Of a stretch of 7,766 bases of DNA, positions 1 through 6,961 are shown in pieces (position 1 is the first letter of the stretch; every line of letters begins with the position of its first letter). The stretch is from Paracoccaceae bacterium (GTDB lineage Bacteria > Pseudomonadota > Alphaproteobacteria > Rhodobacterales > Rhodobacteraceae), in contig JABGTH010000042.1 of assembly GCA_018647275.1 (NCBI GenBank), positions 1 to 7,766 on the forward strand, given 5' to 3'. The notes beneath the pieces were generated by a model that saw only the letters and a program-made list of their open reading frames with translations, had not been told where the DNA came from and searched no databases. Made by a program: the position numbers and the translations under genes.

Positions 1-414
1 AAAGTCGATGCCCGGGGAAAGGATCAGCTTGTCATATGGAACAGAGCCACCGCCAGCCAAAGACACAGTCTTTGCATCACGATCAACGCCAACAGCCCAG
101 TCATGTACGACATTGACGCCGCCAGCTGCCATAGTACCGTAAGAGTGGCCAAGATCATCAATGGTTTTGATCCCACCTAAATACAGGTTGGAAAAGAAGC
201 ATGTGTAATACATGCGGGATGGTTCGATCAATGTGACGTCAATCGCACCTTTGCTGTCTTTGGCAATGTAGCGCGCAGCTGTTGCACCACCTGCACCGCC
301 ACCAACCACAACAACCCGTGGCTTGCCGTGACCTGCCGCAAAAACATTTGGTGCAGCCAATGTGGTTGCTGCGGCAACACCGGTTCCCAAGAATAAGCGT
401 CTGTTAAAATTCAT
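1..414 (-). CDS. soxF: SoxF, flavocytochrome c sulfide dehydrogenase flavoprotein subunit (5' part only)
   Basis: N-terminal 138 residues of a periplasmic FAD protein; the frame stays open to the left edge, so the C-terminal part is missing. Residues 5-10 (RRLFLG) with a hydrophobic stretch ending near VFAA (24-27) form a Tat signal. Residues 33-50 carry a Rossmann dinucleotide-binding motif (VVVVGGGAGGATAARYI). Y70-T71-C72, followed by FFSN, matches the position of the cysteine that binds FAD covalently in flavocytochrome c sulfide dehydrogenases. Family knowledge: with the cytochrome SoxE it forms a sulfide dehydrogenase-like complex that can oxidise sulfide and stimulates Sox activity. The ATG at 412-414 follows a strong ribosome site (GGGAGGAG at 421-428, 6-nt spacing), and soxE ends 27 nt upstream. 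A sulfide:quinone reductase is less likely, because of the Tat signal, the SoxE neighbour and the YTC motif. Confidence 0.93.
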   Translation of the reverse strand, partial: MNFNRRLFLGTGVAAATTLAAPNVFAAGHGKPRVVVVGGGAGGATAARYIAKDSKGAIDVTLIEPSRMYYTCFFSNLYLGGIKTIDDLGHSYGTMAAGGVNVVHDWAVGVDRDAKTVSLAGGGSVPYDKLILSPGIDF

Positions 415-441
415 GTTTTTCTCCTCCCAGAGTATGGCCTC

Positions 442-1146
442 CTATTCGAGGTCCTTAAAATACGCAGCTAAGGCTGCGATCTCTTCATCAGACAATCGCC
501 CAGCCATCATTTGCATGACAGGGTGAGGTCTAAGTTTTTGTTTGTAAGCGTGCATGGCGACAACAAAGTCTTCGGTCGGCCAGCCATTGATGCCCGGGAT
601 ACCGTCGTTTGCGCCGCTGGTCTGGTGACAGGTCATGCACTCGCTTGCGAGGTATTCGCCGTATTCAGAATCACCAACAATCGCGAGGATTGCGGGATCA
701 AGATTGTGATAGTTGCCTTGAGCTGTTGGTTCGGCTTCGGGAATATTGGACGGTTCATCTGAAAACCCGCGCAGATAAGCCAGCAAATCCAAACGATCAT
801 CGGCTCCCTTTATCCCGCGGAAACTCATCCGTGTTTTGGAAACCAGCGCTTTAGGGTTCTCGATGAAGGCATCCAATGTTTCATGGGTCCACACCAACCC
901 ATCATCACCTGCGCGGATCAACCCCTTTGAATACTTAGCCGTTGGGTCACTTCCGGCTTTGCTGCCAAAAATTCCGTTCAGATGTGGGCCAACGCGGTTT
1001 TTTGCGCCCTCGCCCACCTGGTGGCAGGATTGGCACTTTTTGAAAACCTTCGCCCCTTTTACTGGGTCACCCAATGTTTCGGACCAGCCAGCACTCGCCG
1101 CAAGGGATGCGACGAGTGTCAAAACCAATTGAAAATGAGATCTCAC
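442..1146 (-). CDS. soxE: SoxE, periplasmic diheme c-type cytochrome
   Basis: Predicted 234-residue exported diheme cytochrome c, the likely electron acceptor of the flavoprotein SoxF encoded next. A Sec signal peptide occupies about residues 1-22 (hydrophobic core LVLTLVASLAASA, cleavage near WS/ET). The first heme domain (about 28-128) has CQSCH at 38-42 and a probable axial Met107 in RMSFRG. The second (about 155-234) has CMTCH at 170-174 and candidate Met ligands at 211-214. I chose the GTG at 1144-1146: it follows GAGGA (1155-1159) by 8 nt, lies 4 nt after the soxD stop, and gives a clean signal peptide. The next upstream ATG, at 1218, lies inside soxD and would add a 24-residue charged extension that makes no sense as a signal peptide. 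The tight junction suggests translational coupling to soxD. The first heme domain closely resembles the C-terminal domain of SoxD. The symbol follows Paracoccus usage; some genomes label it only cytochrome c. Confidence 0.9.
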   Translation of the reverse strand: MRSHFQLVLTLVASLAASAGWSETLGDPVKGAKVFKKCQSCHQVGEGAKNRVGPHLNGIFGSKAGSDPTAKYSKGLIRAGDDGLVWTHETLDAFIENPKALVSKTRMSFRGIKGADDRLDLLAYLRGFSDEPSNIPEAEPTAQGNYHNLDPAILAIVGDSEYGEYLASECMTCHQTSGANDGIPGINGWPTEDFVVAMHAYKQKLRPHPVMQMMAGRLSDEEIAALAAYFKDLE

Positions 1147-1150
1147 CTTA

Positions 1151-2188
1151 TCAATCCTCAAGAGACTTAAGGAATTCAACGATAGCCAACTGATCTTTCT
1201 CTTTCTTAAGACCGGCAAAAGACATTTTGGTGCCTTTCATGTAAGTCTTTGGTTTCGCAAGAAACGCGGCCAATTCCACGTTATCCCATACCAAACCTGC
1301 ATCAGCAGCTTTGCGCATTGCTTTTGAGTATTTAAAGCCATCGACGGCGCCAGCAGCATTTTCAAAAATGCCGTTTAGGATTGGTCCAGATTTGTTTTTT
1401 GCGCCATCACCAATTTGGTGGCATGACTTACACTTCTTAAAAACCTTTACACCTGCTTCAGCCAATTCCACATCAAACGCTGCAACTTCAACAACTGGCG
1501 CTGCTACTGGTTCTGGAACCACTTCTGCCTCTACTACCGCGGCAACTTCGGTTTTTTCTTCTTCAGGTGTCACATCCAAGACCAAAGCCCGCATAGTGAC
1601 TTTAACCTCGGATTTACAGTTTTCCATGCACGGCTCGCCTGACCATTGTACATATTCTGTTTGAGCACGATCATCCAGGATGAAGCCCGCCGCATTCGGC
1701 ATTTCAACATCCAGGAATGTCTCATTCGAAAGCACAAAGTCATCTTCGATCAAGTCGTTGGAATAGAGGATATAGGCAACGATGGAATACACATCGTCAT
1801 CGCTCAACGTACCTGCATTGCCATAGGGCATTGAACGCTTAATATAATCATAAGCCGTGGACAGGTATGGCCAGTAGGATCCAACTGTTTTGAGTGGATC
1901 TTCGTGATCAAGGGTGTCAGCACCACCCGCCAGTTTTGGCCAGTTGTCGATACCTTCAGCAAAGTCACCGTGGCAAGCAGCACACTGATCCGCAAAGATT
2001 TCTTCACCAACCAACGCGTCGCCAGATCCAACCGGAAGACCGGTGCCATCAGGGCGGATTTCACGATCCCATGCCGCAATTTCTTCAGGCAAGGCGCTAC
2101 GACCAAGCCCAAGTTTTTCTGCAGAGACTGGGCCGCTGAGAAAGATCGCAGCAGCAATAAGTGTCGCGGATTTAGGAAACTTCAACAT
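1151..2188 (-). CDS. soxD: SoxD, diheme cytochrome c subunit of sulfur dehydrogenase
   Basis: A 345-residue periplasmic diheme cytochrome, partner of the molybdoprotein SoxC in the SoxCD sulfur dehydrogenase. The complex takes electrons from the sulfane sulfur held on SoxYZ. A Sec signal peptide spans residues 1-23 (cleavage VSA/EK). Heme domain 1 has CAACH at 69-73 with a probable axial Met120 (SMPYGNAG). A CxxxC pair (C187, C191) follows. A Pro/Glu/Val/Ala-rich linker runs about 208-240. Heme domain 2 has CKSCH at 253-257 with a probable axial Met322 (TKMSFAG). The ATG at 2186-2188 overlaps the soxC end by 17 nt and is preceded by GGAGAGG (2195-2201, 6-nt spacing), so the two subunits are probably translationally coupled. 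The second heme domain is a close relative of the first domain of SoxE. Confidence 0.96.
   Translation of the reverse strand: MLKFPKSATLIAAAIFLSGPVSAEKLGLGRSALPEEIAAWDREIRPDGTGLPVGSGDALVGEEIFADQCAACHGDFAEGIDNWPKLAGGADTLDHEDPLKTVGSYWPYLSTAYDYIKRSMPYGNAGTLSDDDVYSIVAYILYSNDLIEDDFVLSNETFLDVEMPNAAGFILDDRAQTEYVQWSGEPCMENCKSEVKVTMRALVLDVTPEEEKTEVAAVVEAEVVPEPVAAPVVEVAAFDVELAEAGVKVFKKCKSCHQIGDGAKNKSGPILNGIFENAAGAVDGFKYSKAMRKAADAGLVWDNVELAAFLAKPKTYMKGTKMSFAGLKKEKDQLAIVEFLKSLED
1155..1159 (-). promoter_or_regulatory. Ribosome binding site that decides the soxE GTG start
   Basis: GAGGA read on the minus strand, inside the last codons of soxD, 8 nt before the GTG at 1144-1146. It supports the GTG start over the upstream in-frame ATG at 1218 and implies coupling of soxE translation to soxD. 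Confidence 0.65.
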
Positions 2189-3455
2189 TTTCTGCCTCTC
2201 CGTTCGAGCGTACCAACCATGTTTGGATACAGTTGTTATGATAGATAGAATTCAGACCACGCACCTCGCGTAATTGCGTTTTTGTTGGCTGAATATAGCC
2301 GGTATCATCCATAGCGCGCGATTGGAGCATCATCTCTGAGCCATCCCATTCAGTGTCGAAATAGAAACGGGTTAAAGCCATCTTCTCACCTGGTTTGGCA
2401 AGGCGTGCCGTTTCCCAAGTCATGCCACCGTCTTTTGAGACATCAACGCGGGTGATCGTACCACGGCCAGTCCACGCCAAGCCAGAAATGACCAAGGGGC
2501 CGGAGCCATGGGTGATGGGTGATTGAGGGCTTGGGCTAGTTACAACAGATTTGGCATCCATTGCCCACGTCCATTTACGTGCAATCCCGTTATCTAAAAC
2601 GTCTGTGTATTTGCTTGTTTCTTCGCGGCTTTCCACAGGAGCGTCTGTAACTTCAATACGGCGGATCCATTTGACCCACATGTTACCTTCCCAACCAGGT
2701 ACGACAAGGCGAACGGGATAACCATGTTCTTTGCGCAGTGCTTCACCATTGGCTTTAAAAGCGACAAGTACATCATCCAGTGCCTTTTCCATCGGAATTG
2801 AACGACCATTTGAGGAGGCATCCGCACCTTCAACGAAGACCCATTTGTCTTTCAGATCGCCTGCCGTATCTAAACCAGCTTCCTCCAAAAGAGTGCGCAA
2901 AGAAACGCCAGTATATTCCATGTTGTGGATCATACCGTGTGTGAATTGAGCGCCGTTCAATTGTGCGCCGGCCCATTCCATTCCAGTGTTTGCCGCACAT
3001 TCGCAAAAATACACATGGTTTTCACGCGGGAACCGCTCAAGATCGGAGTAAGAGAACACCAACGGGGTGTCTACTAACCCATTGACCATCAACCGATAGT
3101 CTTCTTTTTTCAGATCAATCGCACCAGAGTGGTGACGTTCAAACGCGCAACCTTGCGGCGTGATCGTCCCATCCAAGGCATGGATTGGCGTAAAATTGAT
3201 CGAGCTTACAGTATCGGCCGTAAGCCATTCCACATTACGGCGAATAACGTCGCCCTCATGCTCAATCGGCATACCATACGGTGCTGCATCAACACCGTCA
3301 CCAAATTCCTGCGCCCAAGGCTGGACCTTTGTAATCAATGTGTCAGCAGTTTGAGCCGTCGCCGCTGATGTTGTTAGCGCACCTGCGCCAGCCGCGGCTG
3401 CACCACGCAAAAACGCACGGCGCGAAGGGCTATTTCCTTTTTCGTTATCTGACAT
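2172..3455 (-). CDS. soxC: SoxC, molybdopterin sulfur dehydrogenase subunit (sulfite oxidase family)
   Basis: A 427-residue Tat-exported molybdoenzyme. With SoxD it oxidises the cysteine-bound sulfane sulfur on SoxY; its presence predicts full oxidation of thiosulfate to sulfate without sulfur storage. The Tat motif SRRAFLRG is at 11-18, followed by an Ala-rich core to about residue 35. The oxidoreductase molybdopterin domain spans about 85-270, with the expected molybdenum ligand Cys153 in CECAANTG (compare the CAGN segment of sulfite oxidase). A Mo-cofactor dimerisation domain follows (about 290-420; GLAWTGRG..I..VDVSKDGGMTW). No heme domain is present, as expected for SoxC. The ATG at 3453-3455 is chosen because GGAGG (3464-3468) sits 8 nt upstream and the protein then starts just before the Tat motif. 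Two upstream ATGs (3470, 3500) are in frame but lack this ribosome site, and the one at 3500 overlaps soxB. The start lies 28 nt after the soxB stop. Confidence 0.96.
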   Translation of the reverse strand: MSDNEKGNSPSRRAFLRGAAAAGAGALTTSAATAQTADTLITKVQPWAQEFGDGVDAAPYGMPIEHEGDVIRRNVEWLTADTVSSINFTPIHALDGTITPQGCAFERHHSGAIDLKKEDYRLMVNGLVDTPLVFSYSDLERFPRENHVYFCECAANTGMEWAGAQLNGAQFTHGMIHNMEYTGVSLRTLLEEAGLDTAGDLKDKWVFVEGADASSNGRSIPMEKALDDVLVAFKANGEALRKEHGYPVRLVVPGWEGNMWVKWIRRIEVTDAPVESREETSKYTDVLDNGIARKWTWAMDAKSVVTSPSPQSPITHGSGPLVISGLAWTGRGTITRVDVSKDGGMTWETARLAKPGEKMALTRFYFDTEWDGSEMMLQSRAMDDTGYIQPTKTQLREVRGLNSIYHNNCIQTWLVRSNGEAENVEVS

Positions 3456-3483
3456 ACTAAATGCCTCCATTACATAAGTCAGC

Positions 3484-5187
3484 TCAAGCGCCGACCACAT
3501 TCACACTGTTATTTGGATCAAGAGAGATGGTGCCTTGTTTGGCAATATGCGCCTCGACAACATCCCAGATTTTCGGGCCCTCAGTCCCTTCATTGACCGA
3601 AGCCCAACCTGCGACCTGATAGGTCTTAGAGGGATCGATTTTTTCACCTGTTTTCAGCAGGGTCATTTCGGTGATCCGGTCCCCTTGAGGCTTTGTCACG
3701 TCAATGCGATAGCCAAGGCCACCCACACGCACCATATCGCCACCTTGTTGGTAATAGGGATCAGGGTTGAACAAGTTATCCGCCACGTCTTCCAACACCA
3801 CATGCAGGAATTCACCTGTCATTTCAGTACGGTAGGCTTCACCATAAGACATTGAAGTCACGTTCCAGATGTCCTCTCGCGTGATATCTTGCCCCGGCAA
3901 GATTGACGGCCCCCAACGTACACCAGGCGACAATGCAATATCGGCCTCACGTTCAGAAATCAAAGCATCACAGATCAAATCGTCCCATGTTCCGTTGAAG
4001 TTGCCACGACGGTAAAGGGTTTGCTCATCGCCCGTGCGACCAATGACTTCAGACAGCGCGCTGGTGTATGGTGCCCGTTGTTCATCGATAAGTTTGCTAA
4101 CCTCAGCGTCTGGGGCAATAACGTCTGAAAAAATTGGGATCAGCTTGTGACGGAAGCCCATCATACGGCCATCGCGTACATCCAAATCTACGCGACTCAC
4201 AAATTTCCCGTTGGATCCTGATGCCACGATAATCGTTTCGCCAACAATAACCGGCTCAGGCAGTGCGTCGTGGGTGTGACCGGACAAGATTACATCAATC
4301 CCAGTCACTTTACCCGCCATCTGTTTATCAACGTCAAAGCCATTGTGGCTAAGGCAAACAACCAACTCAGCACCGTTTGCACGCACCTCATCGACCATTT
4401 CCTGCATCCGCTCATCACGGATACCAAATGAGTATTCTGGGAACATCCATCCAGGGTTAGCGATTGGCATATAAGGGAATGCCTGACCGATAACCGCAAT
4501 CTTAACGCCGCCACGTTCAAAGAATTTGTATGGTGGGAACAGTTCTGTTGGTTCGTCCCATTCTGCATCAAAGATGTTTTGACCCAGCGCGGCAAAAGGC
4601 AAACCCCCAACGATCTCATTGACGCGCTCAGAACCCAGTGTGAATTCCCAGTGGAATGTCATCGCATCGGGCTGAAGCGCGTTCATTACGTTCACCATGT
4701 CCTGACCTTCAGTCTGGTAACAGGTGTAACTCCCATGCCATGTGTCGCCCCCATCTAGCAACAAGGCATCAGGACGCGCAGCGCGAATTGAATTCACCAC
4801 AGTTGAGACACGATCCAAGCCTCCGACGCGACCATAAGCCTGCGCGAGCGACGAAAAATCGTTGTGTGACAGGGCGTAGGCAGATGGGCTGCCGTCGTCG
4901 ATTCCGTAAAGTTTGCGGAAATCAGAACCGGTTACATGGGGTACTGCGCCTTTGTTGCCGCCTACCCCAATGTTCACAGATGGCTCGCGGAAATAGATTG
5001 GCTTCAGCTGCGCATGGATGTCAGTCACATGGATAAGTGAAACATTTCCATAGGTATCAAATTCAAGCAACTTGTCTTGCGTAAGTGCTTGCTGTGCTGC
5101 TAACCGAGCCCAATTACCGAACCCTGATGTACCATAAAGCGCAGCAGCAGCCATGCTGGTTTGCAAAAAATCGCGGCGAGAAATCAT
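3484..5187 (-). CDS. soxB: SoxB, thiosulfohydrolase (5'-nucleotidase/metallophosphoesterase fold)
   Basis: A 567-residue periplasmic hydrolase with a dimanganese site. It releases sulfate from the thiosulfonate on the SoxY cysteine. The N-terminal Tat motif SRRDFLQ is at 3-9. Metallophosphoesterase motifs appear in order: TDIHAQ 55-60, DGGDTWHGS 145-153, FHWEF 178-182 (where nucleotidases have GNHE), SHNGFD 280-285 and SGHTHD 302-307. The C-terminal 5'-nucleotidase domain follows (about 380-567). The blocks DGGDTW, IGQAFPY (233-239) and EDVADN (466-471) are hallmark SoxB segments used as soxB diagnostic sites. The block usually written QHGGDM reads QQGGDM here (480-485). Length is normal for SoxB. 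The ATG at 5185-5187 puts the Tat motif at the extreme N-terminus; the ribosome site is weak (AAGG, about 8 nt away). It starts 95 nt after soxA, the longest gap between consecutive genes from soxX to soxF, with a terminator between. Confidence 0.97.
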   Translation of the reverse strand: MISRRDFLQTSMAAAALYGTSGFGNWARLAAQQALTQDKLLEFDTYGNVSLIHVTDIHAQLKPIYFREPSVNIGVGGNKGAVPHVTGSDFRKLYGIDDGSPSAYALSHNDFSSLAQAYGRVGGLDRVSTVVNSIRAARPDALLLDGGDTWHGSYTCYQTEGQDMVNVMNALQPDAMTFHWEFTLGSERVNEIVGGLPFAALGQNIFDAEWDEPTELFPPYKFFERGGVKIAVIGQAFPYMPIANPGWMFPEYSFGIRDERMQEMVDEVRANGAELVVCLSHNGFDVDKQMAGKVTGIDVILSGHTHDALPEPVIVGETIIVASGSNGKFVSRVDLDVRDGRMMGFRHKLIPIFSDVIAPDAEVSKLIDEQRAPYTSALSEVIGRTGDEQTLYRRGNFNGTWDDLICDALISEREADIALSPGVRWGPSILPGQDITREDIWNVTSMSYGEAYRTEMTGEFLHVVLEDVADNLFNPDPYYQQGGDMVRVGGLGYRIDVTKPQGDRITEMTLLKTGEKIDPSKTYQVAGWASVNEGTEGPKIWDVVEAHIAKQGTISLDPNNSVNVVGA

Positions 5188-5210
5188 TAGAGAGCCTTAA
5201 TTGCGTACAC

Positions 5211-5253
5211 ATGCGCATATTTGAATAATATTAGTGTAAAAAAAACCCTGCAA
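5211..5253 (-). promoter_or_regulatory. Possible restart promoter for soxBCDEF with degenerate operator
   Basis: Read on the minus strand, TTGCAG (5248-5253), a 17-bp spacer, then TATTAT (5225-5230) resembles a sigma-70 promoter. The -10 matches 5 of 6 and the -35 only 3 of 6. The -35 lies inside the 3' arm of the soxA terminator. A sequence ATTC-N8-GCAT (5211-5226), one base off the ATTC-N8-GAAT form found before soxX, would overlap the -10 region and start site. The predicted leader is about 30 nt. This is inference in an AT-rich region and could be chance. Confidence 0.28.
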
Positions 5254-5272
5254 CTAGAAAGCTGCAGGGTTT
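5238..5272 (-). terminator. Intrinsic (rho-independent) terminator after soxA
   Basis: On the minus strand the transcript would fold into a perfect 10-bp stem (AAACCCTGCA pairing with TGCAGGGTTT; arms 5263-5272 and 5243-5252) with a 10-nt loop. It ends in eight consecutive U residues (5245 down to 5238). The stem begins 10 nt after the soxA stop codon. In the plus direction the sequence after the hairpin is TTTAAATATT rather than a U-tract, so it acts in the sox direction. It probably terminates part of the transcripts from upstream, raising soxXYZA mRNA relative to soxBCDEF. Confidence 0.88.
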
Positions 5273-5282
5273 AAATATTACT

Positions 5283-6119
5283 TTAGTTTCGGACAGAAGG
5301 TGTTTCGACCGAAAGTCCCTGACCACGTGATGCAAGATACAATTCTAGAGCCTGAAATTCAGGCCCACCCTCTTTGTACGGTTCAGCGCGAATGTTGCTC
5401 ATACAGCCCTTAAAGCGCGCATGAGATGAATTTAGCTTTGCATTCTTAAGGCGGTAAGTTGGAAAGCCGTTAATCTGACCTTGACTAAGGTGATCGGCGC
5501 GGATCATCGTGTCATAGTTATCTTCGTGACAATTGGAACACGCCATATCAAGCTGACCAACGCGGGTGTAATAAAGCTCTTTGCCTTTATCCCAGAACGG
5601 GGCCGCATCGCCATCAATTGCAACGTTCACAGGCATGCCGCGGGATTGAACCCCGATAAGCGCAGTCATTGACGTCATCTTACCTTTTGACCATTTCCAA
5701 GGTTCAGCGCCCATCCGTTCTGTCCGACATTCGTTTACCAAATTCTCCATCGAGACCAATTTGCCGTCATCGACACGTGGTAACGTGGGCCGCAAACCAG
5801 CGAAATCCTCAACGTTTTCGTGACAGGAGGAACAAGCTTTGCCTTCGGATCCGTCCACTTTGTCCCATTCATCAATAGCTTGGTCAACGAATACAAAGGC
5901 GGGATTGTCGAAATCATCGAGCTGCAAGGCTTGGGTTTCTTTCGAGCGATAAATCCATCCAGAAGAGACTTCATCAATGTTTTCTGCGTGCGCAGGTGCA
6001 TTGGCCCGAATTGTCAGTTCTTCACCGTCAATTATGAGCTTTGCACCCTCTTCAGCATGCACTGTTAATGCGAACACACTAAGGCATGCGGCCCCCAATA
6101 GCGTTTTTGTCATCATCAT
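5283..6119 (-). CDS. soxA: SoxA, diheme L-cysteine S-thiosulfotransferase subunit
   Basis: A 278-residue periplasmic diheme cytochrome that carries the active site of SoxXA, which joins thiosulfate oxidatively to the SoxY cysteine. A Sec signal peptide spans about residues 1-22 (cleavage VHA/EE). Heme 1 has CSSCH at 96-100 with a probable axial Cys131 (VNECRTERMGAEPW). Heme 2 has CSNCH at 194-198, with the active-site cysteine, which is modified to a persulfide in known SoxA proteins, at Cys239 (RFKGCMSNIRAEPY). Both hemes are intact, so this is the diheme type seen in Paracoccus and Rhodovulum. Three ATG codons run in tandem (6111-6119). I use the first, because GGGAGGA (6127-6133) lies 7 nt upstream and 28 nt then separate it from soxZ. 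The in-frame ATG at 6281 would overlap soxZ and bury the signal peptide. A strong terminator follows the stop. Confidence 0.96.
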   Translation of the reverse strand: MMMTKTLLGAACLSVFALTVHAEEGAKLIIDGEELTIRANAPAHAENIDEVSSGWIYRSKETQALQLDDFDNPAFVFVDQAIDEWDKVDGSEGKACSSCHENVEDFAGLRPTLPRVDDGKLVSMENLVNECRTERMGAEPWKWSKGKMTSMTALIGVQSRGMPVNVAIDGDAAPFWDKGKELYYTRVGQLDMACSNCHEDNYDTMIRADHLSQGQINGFPTYRLKNAKLNSSHARFKGCMSNIRAEPYKEGGPEFQALELYLASRGQGLSVETPSVRN

Positions 6120-6147
6120 CCCGTTGTCCTCCCTAAACTGAATCGCA

Positions 6148-6477
6148 TCACCCGATCGCGATTTTTTTACCGGTCTCGTAAACGGTCCCATCATCGTCGT
6201 ACCAAGTAAATTGGAACTCACCAGCTTCAGGTACGACGGCTTCAAATTCAAAGAATGGGTTTGTCGAAACTGCCGGTTCAATCAAGACGTCAATGACGTT
6301 TTGACCATTAAAATCCGCCGTAAATCGATTGATAATGGACCGCGGGACTAAGTTGCCATCACCATCTTTACGTTGACCCGATTCCATCTTGTGACTGATC
6401 AACGTTTTGATTGTGATCACATCACCAGCCGTAGCCTTTTTAGGAACCTTTACGCGTGGTTTAACACCAGATGCCAT
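6148..6477 (-). CDS. soxZ: SoxZ, sulfur carrier partner of SoxY
   Basis: A 109-residue immunoglobulin-like protein that pairs with SoxY to form the SoxYZ carrier in the periplasm. It has no signal peptide of its own; in known systems it is exported with Tat-targeted SoxY. Family segments seen are KVPKKATAGDVITIKTLISHKMESG (10-34, split by the Gly at 18), PRSIINRF (45-52), STNPFFEFE (71-79, normally SxNPF) and FTWYDDDG (90-97). Length is typical for SoxZ. The ATG at 6475-6477 follows AAGGAGA with good spacing and lies 22 nt after the soxY stop. I see no cysteine in the protein, consistent with sulfur being carried only on SoxY. Confidence 0.97.
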   Translation of the reverse strand: MASGVKPRVKVPKKATAGDVITIKTLISHKMESGQRKDGDGNLVPRSIINRFTADFNGQNVIDVLIEPAVSTNPFFEFEAVVPEAGEFQFTWYDDDGTVYETGKKIAIG

Positions 6478-6499
6478 GTTATTTCTCCTTGTTTCTAAT

Positions 6500-6922
6500 T
6501 TAACCGCCGCAGCCGCCGATTGTGACTTTGACTGTCGCAGAGGCTTGACGGAATGTGCCGTCTTCCATTTTCGCGATCGCTACGACGTCTTGCGTTTTCG
6601 CCAACCGAATGCGTGTTGAACCTGATCGCGACCCAGACAAAGGACCAAATTTGAAAGTTGCAACTGCTGGTGTTGGATTGCCAGAAGCAAACAATGCAAT
6701 CTCTACGGCACCCGGTGCTGACACAGCGATTGGAACGGTGTTTCCGTTTTCCGCAATCTCAGGCGCAGTTATATCAATGCCACCGTCGATAAGCTCCGCA
6801 CCATTCGTCATTGCTGCAACGGCATCATCCGTAAGCGAAGCGAATGCAGGAAGCCCGGCGAGCGCCGCAAAGGCGAATGTACCTGAACCGATGGTCAGGG
6901 TTTGTCTACGTGTCAGTTCCAT
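6500..6922 (-). CDS. soxY: SoxY, sulfur carrier protein with C-terminal GGCGG arm
   Basis: A 140-residue carrier whose single cysteine (Cys138, in the C-terminal GGCGG) holds pathway intermediates covalently while SoxXA, SoxB and SoxCD act on them. Residues 5-9 (RRQTL) and the hydrophobic stretch that follows, ending in AFA/SL near residue 28, form a Tat signal; this export route also carries SoxZ. The mature part is a beta-sandwich carrier domain (about 35-135). The last five residues are exactly the conserved swinging arm, so the protein is complete and functional by sequence. The ATG at 6920-6922 is preceded by GGAG about 7 nt upstream. The gap from soxX is 39 nt and shows no hairpin or clear promoter. 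Confidence 0.97.
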   Translation of the reverse strand: MELTRRQTLTIGSGTFAFAALAGLPAFASLTDDAVAAMTNGAELIDGGIDITAPEIAENGNTVPIAVSAPGAVEIALFASGNPTPAVATFKFGPLSGSRSGSTRIRLAKTQDVVAIAKMEDGTFRQASATVKVTIGGCGG

Positions 6923-6961
6923 ATCTGTCTCCGTTTGGATCTGCCCAATGGGTAGGGTTTA

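Noticed and set aside
1596..1628. CxxxC pair (C187, C191) in SoxD as a possible extra metal or redox site
   Set aside because: Similar Cys pairs followed by a VKVTMRA-like stretch are, as I recall, usual in SoxD proteins and may simply be a disulfide; nothing here shows a new function.
6120..6281. Upstream extension of soxA to the ATG at 6281
   Set aside because: It would overlap soxZ almost completely over this stretch and place the obvious signal peptide 54 residues inside the protein; the strong ribosome site at 6127-6133 supports the start at 6119.
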